DNA of 64,000 bases, taken from assembly GCF_009746585.1 (NCBI RefSeq), contig NZ_WRPO01000002.1, positions 310,001 through 374,000 on the forward strand, in the 5' to 3' direction. Position 1 is the first letter of the stretch, and each line of letters starts with the position of its first letter. Shown piece after piece: positions 8,207-17,277 of this stretch. This stretch comes from Novosphingobium aquimarinum (lineage in GTDB: Bacteria; Pseudomonadota; Alphaproteobacteria; Sphingomonadales; Sphingomonadaceae). A program made the translations under genes and the position numbers. The notes below the pieces were generated by a model. That model ran no database searches and was not told the origin of the DNA. It saw nothing but the letters and a program-made list of their open reading frames with translations.

Positions 8207-8979
8207 GCCGCCTTTCTCCGTTCGGGCAGCCGCCCGATCAGTTCGCGCGCCAGTGCCATGTAGGCCCGACTCCCCGCGCAGGCATGATCGTAGATCAGCG
8301 CCGGCAAGCCATGACTCGGCGCTTCGGACAGCCGGACGTTGCGCGGTATCGTCGCTTCGAAGACAAGTTTGCCCAGGCACGACCGCACGTCTTCGGAAAC
8401 CTGATCGGTCAGACGATTGCGGCGATCGAACATGGTCAGCGCGATGCCGATGATGCCGAGATCGGGATTGAAGCGTTGCTGCACCCTGTCGACCGTTTGC
8501 AGGAGCTGGCTCAGCCCTTCGAGAGCAAAGAATTCGCACTGCAGCGGCACCAACAGTGTATCCGCCGCCGTCAACGCATTAAGCGTGAGCAGACCGAGCG
8601 ATGGCGGGCAATCGATGAAGCAGATGTCGTAAGCAGTCGGCACCGACAGCGCTTGCTTGAGCCGATACGCGCGATCGTCGGCACTGACGAGTTCGACTTC
8701 CGCGCCGGAGAGATCCTGAGTCGCGGGCAGGATATCGAGATTTGGAATATTGGTCGGCAACACGCACTCTGCGAGTGGAGCTTGATCGACCACGACATCG
8801 TAAGACGAACGATCGCGGGCCTCGCTATCAATACCGATGCCGGTCGAGGCATTCCCTTGCGGATCGAGGTCGATCAGCAGAGTCCGCCAGCCGGTCGCGG
8901 CCAGCGCGGTACCGACATTGATCGCAGATGTCGTCTTGCCGACCCCGCCCTTCTGATTGGCAATTGCTACGGTAATCAC
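8203..8979 (-). CDS. parA: Chromosome partitioning ATPase ParA
   Basis: A 258-residue Walker-type ATPase. The deviant Walker A reads KGGVGKTT at residues 10-17, the Walker A' has LLIDLDPQGNAS, and Walker B lies in CFIDCPPSLG. ATP-bound ParA dimers coat the nucleoid, and ParB-parS complexes follow the gradient. The GTG start at 8979 overlaps the rsmG stop (GTGA). It is third of the coupled mnmG-rsmG-parA-parB chain, the standard alphaproteobacterial arrangement near the origin. Short length without an N-terminal helix-turn-helix indicates a chromosomal (type Ib-like) rather than plasmid P1-type ParA. Confidence 0.97.
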   Translation of the reverse strand: MITVAIANQKGGVGKTTSAINVGTALAATGWRTLLIDLDPQGNASTGIGIDSEARDRSSYDVVVDQAPLAECVLPTNIPNLDILPATQDLSGAEVELVSADDRAYRLKQALSVPTAYDICFIDCPPSLGLLTLNALTAADTLLVPLQCEFFALEGLSQLLQTVDRVQQRFNPDLGIIGIALTMFDRRNRLTDQVSEDVRSCLGKLVFEATIPRNVRLSEAPSHGLPALIYDHACAGSRAYMALARELIGRLPERRKAA

Positions 8980-9611
8980 GCGCGTGCCACCTTTTTTCCC
9001 GCCAATGTGCCAACGATGATGCCTGCGTCCGGATCAGTGAGCGATTGTTCCACGTGGAACGTATGTCGCCATCCGCGAAGGTCATCTAATTCTTGCGCCG
9101 CCGACCGGCCCTTGGGCAACAGCCAGATCGTTTCGATTGTGGAGAACCGTGCGGATATGTCGAGTAATTTCGGCAGAGGCGCAAATGCGCGGGCCGAAAT
9201 GACTCCCGCCGTAAAGCCCTCGGCAGCTTCGAGGCGGCTGCCGATGACGGTGATGTTATCGAGGCCGAGCCGCACCGAGGCTCGCTCTAGCCACTCGATT
9301 CGACGCCGGCGTGATTCGACCAGCCTCACGTCGCACTCGGGACGCAGGATCGCGGCCACCAGGCCGGGGAACCCGGCACCGCTACCGAGGTCGAGCCAAG
9401 GTCCCGTTCCACGTGGAACATGATGCAGGAGTTGTGCGCTATCTAGAAAATGCCGCGACCAGATCTGATCGAGCGAACTCGCCGCGATCAGATTTTGCGC
9501 CCGGTTCTCGTCCCGCACTGCCTCGGCAAACTGTACGAGCCGCGCCCGGGCCTTGTCATCGAACTCGGGTATTTGCTGCAACGCAGCAAGCGTGTCCGCA
9601 TCGCACTTCAT
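8976..9611 (-). CDS. rsmG: 16S rRNA (guanine527-N7)-methyltransferase RsmG
   Basis: A 211-residue class I methyltransferase (GidB). The SAM-binding motif [13 protein letters not shown] lies near residues 72-84. [10 protein letters not shown] before it and [15 protein letters not shown] after it are family-typical. It methylates G527 of 16S rRNA; loss gives low-level streptomycin resistance in other bacteria. It overlaps mnmG by four bases at its start and parA by four at its end. Two parS-like 16-mers lie inside its coding sequence (9046-9061 and 9405-9420), so its codon choice is probably constrained by centromere function. Confidence 0.95.
   Translation of the reverse strand: MKCDADTLAALQQIPEFDDKARARLVQFAEAVRDENRAQNLIAASSLDQIWSRHFLDSAQLLHHVPRGTGPWLDLGSGAGFPGLVAAILRPECDVRLVESRRRRIEWLERASVRLGLDNITVIGSRLEAAEGFTAGVISARAFAPLPKLLDISARFSTIETIWLLPKGRSAAQELDDLRGWRHTFHVEQSLTDPDAGIIVGTLAGKKVARA
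9046..9061. other. parS-like ParB binding site 1
   Basis: TGTTCCACGTGGAACG matches the parS palindrome TGTTNCACGTGNAACA at all but the last base. It lies in the 3' part of rsmG, 67 bases upstream of the parA start codon. Confidence 0.85.
9405..9420. other. parS-like ParB binding site 2
   Basis: CGTTCCACGTGGAACA is the mirror case of site 1: one terminal base departs from the perfect palindrome. It lies inside rsmG, about 360 bases from site 1. Confidence 0.85.
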
Positions 9612-11458
9612 GCGGCGGTGCGGCGAGCATGGACTAGCAAGGCCGCCAAGGCCGCCGGGGTAATGCCGGGTACACGCGACGCCGCCGCCAGGTTCGCGGG
9701 CCGAGACGCCACCAGGCGCTCCACCATTTCCCGCGACAAACCCGGCACCGCTTCATAGGCAAAATCGTCCGAAAGACCGAGCGCTTCGCTCGCGCGCAAG
9801 TCGCGCAATTCGCGTTCCTGGCGTTCCAGATACGGCGCATAAGCTGCGTCCTCCGCGAGTTCCTCGACCACCGGCCCGTCTTCCAGGTGCGCATCTGCAC
9901 CAAGCCAGGGTTCCAGACTGGCAAGATCCACCCCGCCAAACCGCAGCCATTCGTTCAGGGGCAGCACTCCGGTATCGGCTCGCACATCGAGCCCCCGGCC
10001 ATGAAGTTCGGCAGACGAGACGGTCTTTTCCAGGCGACGCGACCAGAATGCCCGGCGCTCGCGTCGTTGCTCGAACCATTGCAAGCGCTCGGTCCCGACG
10101 GCCCCAACAGCAGCCGCGACCGGTGTCAGCCGCGTCGTCGCATTGTTGGCGCGGAGGCGAAGGCGGTATTCGGCGCGCGCGGTCAGCATGCGATATGGCT
10201 CGGTAACGCCGTGGAGCAGCAGATCGTCGACCATGACCGCGAGGTAACTATTGGCCCGTTCGATCGCGGGCTTGTCGCGCCCCAGCACGGCTGCAGCGGC
10301 GTGCATGCCCGCCACCAAGCCTTGCGCCGCGGCTTCCTCGTACCCGGTGGTTCCGTTGATTTGTCCTGCGCAATAGAGCCCGGGAATTGCTCTGAGTTCG
10401 AGACTGGGCCGCAAGGCGCGCGGATCGATGTGATCGTATTCGACCGCGTAACCCGGCACGACCATATCGACCTGTTTCAGTCCCGGCATCGTGCGCAGCA
10501 TGGCAAGCTGCACATCGGCGGGTAGCGAAGTGCTGATCCCGTTCGGATACACGAGATGAGTATCCAGTCCCTCAGGTTCGAGAAACACCTGGTGCCCGTC
10601 GCGATCGGCGAAGCGATGGATCTTGTCTTCGATGGAAGGGCAATAGCGCGGACCGGCAGCGCCGATCGCTCCGGAGAACAGCGGCGAGCGATGCAGGTTC
10701 GCCCGGATCACGTCGTGGCTCTGGGTGTTGGTCCGAGTGATCGCGCAGAACACCTGAGGCACGTCGCGCCGTCGACTCATAGGCGACATCGTCCACAATT
10801 CCCGGTCGCTCGGCTGCTCGTCGAGCATCGCCCAGTCGATCGTCCGGCCATCGAGCCTTGGGGGCGTGCCGGTCTTGAGCCGCGCCATCGGCAGTCCCGC
10901 GCCGCGCATCTGCTCTGCGAGACGTTGGGCCGATGCTTCGCCGATCCGGCCTCCGGTGAGCCGTTCCTCGCCGCGAAACAGCGTGCCGCCCAGAAACGTG
11001 CCGGTGCACAAGATCACGGTTTCGCCAGTGATCCGCGTCGCATCCGCGAGGACGACGCCGCGCGCCCGATCGCCTTCAAGGATCAATTCCGCTGCTTCGC
11101 CCTCGACGATCGTAAGATCGCCTTGCCGTGGCAGGAGGGTCTGCACCGCTCGCTTGAACAGGCGCCGGTCCGCCTGGACTCGTGGCCCCTGCACCGCGCT
11201 GCCCTTCGATCGGTTGAGCATGCGATAGTGGATCGCCGCGGCGTCTGCCGCACGTGCGATGATCCCGTCGAAAGCGTCGACTTCGCGAACCAAGTGCCCT
11301 TTGCCCAAGCCACCGATCGCGGGGTTGCAGCTCATCGCACCGATCGTCTCCCGGCTGAAAGAAACAAGCGCGACGCGCGTGCCTATGCGCGCGGCCACGG
11401 CTGCGGCTTCGACGCCGGCATGACCGCCGCCTATGACGATGACATCGAAACGGGACAT
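9608..11458 (-). CDS. mnmG: tRNA uridine-5-carboxymethylaminomethyl synthesis enzyme MnmG
   Basis: A 616-residue FAD enzyme (GidA) that with MnmE modifies U34 of several tRNAs. It begins with the FAD-binding [17 protein letters not shown] motif, carries [18 protein letters not shown] and [16 protein letters not shown], and ends in the helical C-terminal domain that docks MnmE. Length is normal for the family (about 620). It overlaps rsmG by four bases. The adjacent mnmE gene encodes the partner, separated by 64 bases that hold a parS-like site. Intact, cytoplasmic. Confidence 0.97.
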   Translation of the reverse strand: MSRFDVIVIGGGHAGVEAAAVAARIGTRVALVSFSRETIGAMSCNPAIGGLGKGHLVREVDAFDGIIARAADAAAIHYRMLNRSKGSAVQGPRVQADRRLFKRAVQTLLPRQGDLTIVEGEAAELILEGDRARGVVLADATRITGETVILCTGTFLGGTLFRGEERLTGGRIGEASAQRLAEQMRGAGLPMARLKTGTPPRLDGRTIDWAMLDEQPSDRELWTMSPMSRRRDVPQVFCAITRTNTQSHDVIRANLHRSPLFSGAIGAAGPRYCPSIEDKIHRFADRDGHQVFLEPEGLDTHLVYPNGISTSLPADVQLAMLRTMPGLKQVDMVVPGYAVEYDHIDPRALRPSLELRAIPGLYCAGQINGTTGYEEAAAQGLVAGMHAAAAVLGRDKPAIERANSYLAVMVDDLLLHGVTEPYRMLTARAEYRLRLRANNATTRLTPVAAAVGAVGTERLQWFEQRRERRAFWSRRLEKTVSSAELHGRGLDVRADTGVLPLNEWLRFGGVDLASLEPWLGADAHLEDGPVVEELAEDAAYAPYLERQERELRDLRASEALGLSDDFAYEAVPGLSREMVERLVASRPANLAAASRVPGITPAALAALLVHARRTAA

Positions 11459-11506
11459 GGCGCGCGCTTTACATCAAATCGCCTCGGCCGGTCAAAAGCC
11501 AAGGCT

Positions 11507-11522
11507 TGTTCCACGTGAAACA
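11507..11522. other. parS-like ParB binding site 3
   Basis: TGTTCCACGTGAAACA, one mismatch from a perfect palindrome and otherwise a canonical parS core. It sits in the mnmE-mnmG intergenic gap, directly after the mnmE stop codon. Confidence 0.88.
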
Positions 11523-12800
11523 TCATTTGCCTATGCAGAAGCGACCGAACAGAGCATCGAGCATATCTTCCGTAGTGGTTCGGCCCACCAAGGCATCAAG
11601 TGCCGCCCGCGCCGCGCGTAAGCCATCCGCGACCAGAAGCAGATCCGATTCCGCTCGAGCGTCTTTCAACGCGTCCGCCACATCTGCCAGGATGGTCCGC
11701 TGCCTCGCATTGAGAGCGACACGACCAGGGCGCGGCACTCGCGTTCGGGCTGCCGCGACAAGATCCTCGCGCAAACTTGAAAGGCCATCGCCCGTGATTG
11801 CAGAGACGCGGTGTCGCGGCGAAGACTTTTTAGCGTGATCCGACCGATCGCACTGGGCTTCGACTTCCCACGCGCCTTCCGGCCCCTCCCCTTCCGGACC
11901 GAGCCACAGCACCAGATCTGCCCGGAGCAATTCTTGCCGCGCGCGCTCCATTCCGAGCGCCTCGATCCGGTCGGCGCCGGGTGCGCGCAATCCGGCGGTA
12001 TCGAGGAATTGGAAGGCTGCACCGAGGATCGCGACGGGGCGTTGCAGAACGTCGCGCGTCGTTCCGGCGAGGTCGCTGGTGATTGCCGCGTCTTCGCCCA
12101 CCAGTGCATTGAACAGCGTGCTCTTGCCCGAATTGGGCGGGCCGGCGATGACCACGCGTAAACCCTCGCGCAAGGCTTCCGCATGAGGGGACGCCAACCA
12201 GTCATCCAGTTCGGCGATGAGCGCGGCGAGACCGGCGCGATCCACATCGCCCGCCTCGCCCACGTCGTCCTCGTCGCCGAAATCGAGCAAGGCCTCGACG
12301 CCGGCAGCCAGCATCAGAATGCGTCGTCGCCAGTCGTCGATCTGGCGCGACAACTGGCCCTGCGAGAGCGCCAAGGCATTGGCGCGTTGCCATTCGGTTT
12401 CCGCCGACAGCAAGTCGGCGAGACCTTCGGCTTCGGCAAGATCGATACGACCGTTGGCAAACGCGCGGCGAGTGAACTCCCCCGCCGTCGCGCGGCGCAA
12501 TTCCGGAATGGCGGCAAGCGCCGCCTCGACGGCCGCGACGACTGCCCTGCCCCCATGGCAGTGCAGTTCGGCAAGATCTTCGCCGGTGGCGGTGGACGGT
12601 CCGGGAAACCACAAGACGAGCGCTTCGTCGAGCAGAGCACCTTCCGCGCCTTGCAACCGGCGCAGGCTCGCACGGCGGGGTTGCGGCAGACTGCCCGACA
12701 GTCGGCTTAGGGCAGATCCGGCATCGGGACCACTGATCCGGATGACCGCCAGGGCGGCGGGCGGAGCGCCGCTCGATAAAGCGAAGATCGTATCCGTCAC
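11523..12800 (-). CDS. mnmE: tRNA modification GTPase MnmE
   Basis: A 425-residue GTPase partner of MnmG. The N-terminal tetrahydrofolate-binding domain carries LHCHGG and GEFTRRAFANGRIDL. The helical domain is interrupted by a G domain with G1 at 220-227 (GPPNSGKS), G2 around 245-249 and G3 DTAG at 267-270. The C-terminal FCIGK carries the essential cysteine. The G4 position reads AQCD (315-318) instead of the usual NKxD, which is odd. Start is GTG at 12800. It heads the leftward mnmE-mnmG-rsmG-parA-parB cluster. It is somewhat shorter than the E. coli protein (454). Confidence 0.95.
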   Translation of the reverse strand: MTDTIFALSSGAPPAALAVIRISGPDAGSALSRLSGSLPQPRRASLRRLQGAEGALLDEALVLWFPGPSTATGEDLAELHCHGGRAVVAAVEAALAAIPELRRATAGEFTRRAFANGRIDLAEAEGLADLLSAETEWQRANALALSQGQLSRQIDDWRRRILMLAAGVEALLDFGDEDDVGEAGDVDRAGLAALIAELDDWLASPHAEALREGLRVVIAGPPNSGKSTLFNALVGEDAAITSDLAGTTRDVLQRPVAILGAAFQFLDTAGLRAPGADRIEALGMERARQELLRADLVLWLGPEGEGPEGAWEVEAQCDRSDHAKKSSPRHRVSAITGDGLSSLREDLVAAARTRVPRPGRVALNARQRTILADVADALKDARAESDLLLVADGLRAARAALDALVGRTTTEDMLDALFGRFCIGK

Positions 12801-12835
12801 GTCGTTCAGCGCCCGGCGAAGCGCGCGCGCTAGCG

Positions 12836-13108
12836 CTAGCTCTTGGGTTTGGTGTCCTTGGTCGACGGACTGGCCGACGTGGCCATCGCCGCTCCGCTTT
12901 CCATCAGCTGCTGGAACAGCTTCAAGCCGAACTGACCCATCGGCGCTATCTGCTTGGCCATGTCGTTGAGTTGGTCGAAACTGCCGACCCCCCTCATCGC
13001 GTTTGCCAGTGCATCGACATAGACGTCGTTCGCCTTGGTCACGTCGGGAAGGCCAAGGAAACGACGAGCTTCCTCAGGAGAGCATTCGACCTCGACATTG
13101 ACCTTCAT
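12836..13108 (-). CDS. DUF6489 family small protein
   Basis: A 90-residue protein beginning MKVNVEVECSPEEARRFLGLPDV, which I associate with the DUF6489 family found mainly in Sphingomonadales. The rest is amphipathic helix (QFGLKLFQQLMESGAAMA) and a Lys/Ser-rich tail. No signal peptide or transmembrane span. It lies 35 bases upstream of mnmE on the same strand, so it could share its transcript. Function is unknown. Confidence 0.75.
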   Translation of the reverse strand: MKVNVEVECSPEEARRFLGLPDVTKANDVYVDALANAMRGVGSFDQLNDMAKQIAPMGQFGLKLFQQLMESGAAMATSASPSTKDTKPKS

Positions 13109-13218
13109 GTTGAAATCTCTCCAAAACCATTATTTGCACCTTTGCTGACACATGCGGTTGGCAAAGTCCATGGCGGGCGCTTACCTGCACGGTGACTTGC
13201 TATCATGAGGAGAGGCCG

Positions 13219-13917
13219 ATGACGTGCGATACCCAGATCCCGACACTCGAAGGTGACGATGCGATTCCCGCATATGTCGCAAGGCCGGAAGGGACCCCCA
13301 AGGCCGCCATCATCGTGCAGCAGGAAATCTTCGGCGTGAACGCCGGCATCCGGCAGAAGGCCGACAAGTGGGCGGCAAAGGGTTATCTTGCAGTCGCGCC
13401 GGATACCTTTTGGCGCCAGGAACCGGGTGTCGAACTCGATCCCGCCGTCGAAGAGGAACTGCAAAAGGCCTTCGCCCTGGCCCAGGGCCACGATTTCGAG
13501 CTCGGCATTCGCGATATCGAGGCCGTCATTCACTGGATCCGCCGCGAGCAGAACGTATCCAAGGTCGGCCTCGTCGGCTTCTGCATGGGCGGGCGCATCG
13601 CCTACATGACGGCCGCGCGGACCGACATCGATGCCTCCGTCGGCTATTATGGCGTGACGATCGATCAGATGCTCGACGAAAAGCACGCGATCGCCAAGCC
13701 ACTCATGCTGCATATTCCGACGGATGACGGGTTTGTCGACGCCGAAGCGCAGAAGAAGATGCACGAAGGCCTCGACGATCATCCCAAGGTCACGTTGTAC
13801 GATTACGAAGGCCTAGATCACGGGTTTGCCGAGGAAGTAGGCCAGAGGCGCGACCAAGCCGGAGCCCAGCTCGCGGACTCGCGCACCGAAGAATTTTTCG
13901 CCAAGCACCTCGCGTAA
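13219..13917 (+). CDS. Dienelactone hydrolase family protein
   Basis: A 232-residue alpha/beta hydrolase. The nucleophile elbow GFCMGGR places the catalytic cysteine at residue 122, as in dienelactone hydrolase, where Cys replaces Ser. The acid is likely in the DDGF segment near 175 and the histidine in LDHGFAE near 204. IVQQEIFGVN near residue 32 is also family-typical. The ATG at 13219 is preferred over one nine codons upstream because GAGGAGAG precedes it. Natural substrates of such housekeeping DLH paralogues are usually unknown. The next gene starts three bases after its stop. Confidence 0.9.
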   Translation: MTCDTQIPTLEGDDAIPAYVARPEGTPKAAIIVQQEIFGVNAGIRQKADKWAAKGYLAVAPDTFWRQEPGVELDPAVEEELQKAFALAQGHDFELGIRDIEAVIHWIRREQNVSKVGLVGFCMGGRIAYMTAARTDIDASVGYYGVTIDQMLDEKHAIAKPLMLHIPTDDGFVDAEAQKKMHEGLDDHPKVTLYDYEGLDHGFAEEVGQRRDQAGAQLADSRTEEFFAKHLA

Positions 13918-13920
13918 GCA

Positions 13921-15510
13921 TTGTCTCTCGCACCCCGCTATTTCGTACCGCTCCTCCTCGCAGCCCTGACCGCGCTCTTTGCGCTGGTGCCGTGGCTGCG
14001 ATGGGGACTGGTCCTCGCCGTGCCGGCTCTGGCGATCGCCCTGTACGACTTCGTCCAGAACAAGCACACGCTCCGCCGCAACTACCCGCTGATCGCACGG
14101 ACGCGCTGGTTCTTCGAGGATCTGCGCCCGTTCCTGCGCAGCTACATCGTCGAAAGCGATCTGGAAGGCCGGCCGTTCAGCATCGACGAGCGCGCGCTGA
14201 TCTATGCCCGCGCCAAGGGCGATCTTGCCGCCCACCCGATGGGCACCGAGCTTGACGTCTATTCGGACGAATACGAATGGCTGGGCCACTCGATTGCGCC
14301 GAACGAAGCCGCACCGGAAAGCTGGCACTTGCGGATCGGGGGCGAGGAATGCGCGAAGCCGTATAATTCATCACTGCTCAATATATCGGCGATGAGTTTC
14401 GGTTCGCTCTCGGGCCGCGCGATCGAGGCGCTCAACAAGGGCGCGGAAATGGGCGGTTTCGCGCATGATACGGGCGAAGGCGGGATCTCGAGATACCATC
14501 GCAAGCACGGCGGCGACCTCATATGGGAGCTTGGTACCGGCTATTTCGGTTGCCGCGCGAAAGATGGCGGGTTCGATCCCGACTTGTTCGCCGAGCAAAG
14601 TGCCGATGATCAAGTCCGCATGATCGAGATCAAGCTGAGCCAAGGCGCGAAACCCGGCCATGGCGGCGTGCTTCCCGGGGCAAAGGTCACGCCCGAAGTC
14701 GCCGAGGCCCGCAAGGTGGAGCCGTGGCAATCGTGCGATTCGCCCGCTGCGCATCGGACCTTTTCGACGCCCGTCGGTTTGCTCGAATGGATCGTCGACT
14801 TGCGCCGACTATCGGGCGGCAAGCCGGTCGGCTTCAAGCTGTGCGTCGGCATGCCGCACGAAGTCATGGCGCTGTGCATGGCCATGCATGAAACCGGGAT
14901 CACGCCTGATTTCATCGTCGTCGACGGCGCCGAGGGCGGGACCGGCGCCGCGCCGCAGGAGCTGACCGACAATATGGGCATGCCTTTGCGCGAAGGCCTG
15001 ATCCTGATGCGCAACGCGCTGGTCGGCACCAATTTGCGCGACAAGATCAAGCTGGGCGCTTCGGGCAAAGTCCATTCCGGCGCGGGGATGGCGCGGGCCT
15101 TTGCGATCGGCGCCGATTGGTGCAACGCCGCGCGCGCCTTCATGTTTTCGCTCGGCTGCGTGCAATCGATGAAGTGCCACACCGGCGAATGCCCGACAGG
15201 CGTGGCGACGCAAGTCGCATGGCGCCAGCAAGGCCTCATCGTCGAGGACAAGGCGGAGCGAGTCGCGCGTTTCCACAAGGCCACGCTGGATTCGCTCCAC
15301 GAGATCGTCGTCGCCATGGGGCTCGACGATCCCTGGAAGCTGACGCAGCACGAGATGTATCAACGTATCGATGGCGCCCGCGCAGGACCGCTCGACGATG
15401 TCTATCAATTCCTCGAGCCGGGCCAGTTGCTCGAAGATCCGGATTCGACGCATTACGCGCGGGCCTGGTCCTGTGCGCGCCCGGATACGTTCCGCAAGGT
15501 CTTCAATTAA
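13921..15510 (+). CDS. FMN-binding glutamate synthase family protein (GltB-like, membrane-anchored)
   Basis: A 529-residue protein with one or two N-terminal hydrophobic segments (about residues 8-42) followed by the FMN-binding domain of large-subunit glutamate synthase. Motifs: SAMSFGSLS, GEGGISRYHRKHGGDLIWE, GAEGGTGAAPQ, and a cysteine cluster SLGCVQSMKCHTGECPTG suited to a 3Fe-4S cluster. It has no glutamine amidotransferase domain, so it is not a complete glutamate synthase; the reaction is unknown. Start is TTG immediately after the hydrolase stop, with no obvious ribosome site, so translation may be coupled. A later start is possible. Confidence 0.85.
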   Translation: MSLAPRYFVPLLLAALTALFALVPWLRWGLVLAVPALAIALYDFVQNKHTLRRNYPLIARTRWFFEDLRPFLRSYIVESDLEGRPFSIDERALIYARAKGDLAAHPMGTELDVYSDEYEWLGHSIAPNEAAPESWHLRIGGEECAKPYNSSLLNISAMSFGSLSGRAIEALNKGAEMGGFAHDTGEGGISRYHRKHGGDLIWELGTGYFGCRAKDGGFDPDLFAEQSADDQVRMIEIKLSQGAKPGHGGVLPGAKVTPEVAEARKVEPWQSCDSPAAHRTFSTPVGLLEWIVDLRRLSGGKPVGFKLCVGMPHEVMALCMAMHETGITPDFIVVDGAEGGTGAAPQELTDNMGMPLREGLILMRNALVGTNLRDKIKLGASGKVHSGAGMARAFAIGADWCNAARAFMFSLGCVQSMKCHTGECPTGVATQVAWRQQGLIVEDKAERVARFHKATLDSLHEIVVAMGLDDPWKLTQHEMYQRIDGARAGPLDDVYQFLEPGQLLEDPDSTHYARAWSCARPDTFRKVFN

Positions 15511-15540
15511 GGCCCGCGCGGCCGGCAGGAGAATATCGCC

Positions 15541-16509
15541 ATGGTCGAAGGTTATCGCATCGTCGTGCGGTCCACCGGCGGGCCGGACGTCCTGGAACGC
15601 GAGGACATGCACTTCCCGGATCCCGGTCCAGGCGAGCTTCTGATCGAGACCGAGGCCATCGGCCTCAACTTCATCGACACGTATCATCGCACCGGGCTCT
15701 ATCCGCTGCCCCTGCCCTTCACCCCGGGATCGGAAAGCGCGGGCCGCGTCGTGGCGGTCGGCCCCGGCGTAGACGATTTCGCAGCGGGCGATCGCGTGGG
15801 CTGCGTCCAGGGCGGTGCGGCTTATGCCACGCATCGCACCATCCAGGCTGCGCATGCAGTACGCTTGCCCGACGCGATTTCTGCGGATGTCGCGGCGGCA
15901 ACGATGCTCAAGGGTTTCACTGCCAGCTACCTCGCCGAAGATCTGATCGATCTGAAGCACGGCGATATCGCGCTGGTCCATTCCGCTGCCGGCGGAGTTG
16001 GCTCCATCCTCGTCCCCTGGTTGATGGACAAGGGCGTGACGGTCGTCGCGCATGCCGGAACACCGGAAAAGGCGGCAAGCGTTACGGCATCGCATGCGCT
16101 TTCATGCCCTTTGGACGCCCTGCCCGAAGCCTTGCGCGACGCGACCGGGGGCCGCGCGGCGGACGTCGTTTACGACGGCGTCGGCGCCGATGCCTGGGAT
16201 GCCTCGCTCCAGTGCTTGCGGACACGCGGGTTGATGGTGTCGTTCGGCAATGCCTCCGGGCCAGTGCCGCCGATCCTGCTGACCGACCTGATGAAAGCCG
16301 GCTCGCTCTTCGTCATCCGCCCGACGATGGGCGACTTCATCGCGACGCCGGAAATGCTGGCAACGACCGCGTCCCGCCTGTTCGACCGGATCGAACGCGG
16401 GATCATCGTCCCTCGCATCGGCCAGCGCTACGCTCTTGCCGATGCCGCCGAAGCCCACCGCGCGCTGGAGGCACGCGAAACGACCGGTTCGACCTTGCTT
16501 AGGGTGTGA
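15541..16509 (+). CDS. qor: NADPH:quinone oxidoreductase (zeta-crystallin type)
   Basis: A 322-residue zinc-independent medium-chain dehydrogenase. NFIDTYHRTGLY lies near residues 42-53, PFTPGSESAGRVV near 58-70, and the nucleotide-binding HSAAGGVGSIL near 147-157. These match Qor, which reduces quinones with NADPH. It starts 30 bases after the GltB-like gene with AGGAGAA upstream, and may be cotranscribed. No zinc ligands are visible. The symbol reflects family resemblance; the quinone substrate is not shown by the sequence. Confidence 0.9.
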   Translation: MVEGYRIVVRSTGGPDVLEREDMHFPDPGPGELLIETEAIGLNFIDTYHRTGLYPLPLPFTPGSESAGRVVAVGPGVDDFAAGDRVGCVQGGAAYATHRTIQAAHAVRLPDAISADVAAATMLKGFTASYLAEDLIDLKHGDIALVHSAAGGVGSILVPWLMDKGVTVVAHAGTPEKAASVTASHALSCPLDALPEALRDATGGRAADVVYDGVGADAWDASLQCLRTRGLMVSFGNASGPVPPILLTDLMKAGSLFVIRPTMGDFIATPEMLATTASRLFDRIERGIIVPRIGQRYALADAAEAHRALEARETTGSTLLRV

Positions 16510-16536
16510 TCGAACCGGTCAACGTCCGATTTTTAC

Positions 16537-17256
16537 TCAGAAAAGCGTACCGATGCCGAGCTGCGGATCGACCCAGCCATCGTAGATCATCTTGCCCGCG
16601 ACATAGAGGATCACCACCAGTCCGAGGTAGCCGAGCCAGCGATGCCGCTCGATATATTTGGCGATGACATTGGCGGCGAGGCCCATCAGTACTACCGACA
16701 GCAGCAGGCCGACGATGAGAATGCCGGGATGCTCGCGCGCTGCACCTGCCACGGCAAGCACGTTGTCGAGGCTCATGGATACGTCGGCGAGCGCCACCGC
16801 CCAGGCCGCACCGGCGAACGAGCGCGCCGAACGCAGCCCGCTGCCTTCATCGCCCTCGATTTCGGGCGACCCTTCGCTCTGGCCCGAGTGACGCAGCTCG
16901 CGCCAGAATTTCCAGGCAACCCAGAGCAGCAAGACGCCGCCCGCGAAAATCAGCCCGACGATGCCGAGCAGCCAGGTCACGATCAAGGCGAACACGATGC
17001 GCAACACCAGCGCCGCGCCGATGCCGATCATGATGACCTTACGCCGCTGCTCCGACGGCAAGCCCGCGGCCAGCGCGCCCACGACGATCGCGTTGTCGCC
17101 CGCCAGCAACAAGTCGATCATCAGCACTTGGCCGAAGGCAGCCAGCGCCGCCGGTTCGGTGATGTTCGAGAAGTCGGCGACGATGTGCTGCCAAATGTCA
17201 GCCGGCCCGCCGAGTGACATGCCCTCGGCAGCCGCGGCGGACAGCATCGTGATCAT
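16537..17256 (-). CDS. TerC/YjbE family integral membrane protein
   Basis: A 239-residue protein with about seven hydrophobic segments. The family signature LLLAGDNAIVVG (about residues 49-60) and a second acidic motif SLDNVLAVAG in the C-terminal half are the hallmarks of TerC-like transporters linked in several bacteria to manganese efflux or metal loading of exported proteins. A charged loop of about 25 residues (SGQSEGSPEIEGDEG) separates the halves. It lies 22 bases downstream of rho, so may be in its transcript. The substrate is inferred at best. Confidence 0.87.
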   Translation of the reverse strand: MITMLSAAAAEGMSLGGPADIWQHIVADFSNITEPAALAAFGQVLMIDLLLAGDNAIVVGALAAGLPSEQRRKVIMIGIGAALVLRIVFALIVTWLLGIVGLIFAGGVLLLWVAWKFWRELRHSGQSEGSPEIEGDEGSGLRSARSFAGAAWAVALADVSMSLDNVLAVAGAAREHPGILIVGLLLSVVLMGLAANVIAKYIERHRWLGYLGLVVILYVAGKMIYDGWVDPQLGIGTLF

Positions 17257-17277
17257 GTCGAAAATGGCGTGTCTCGC

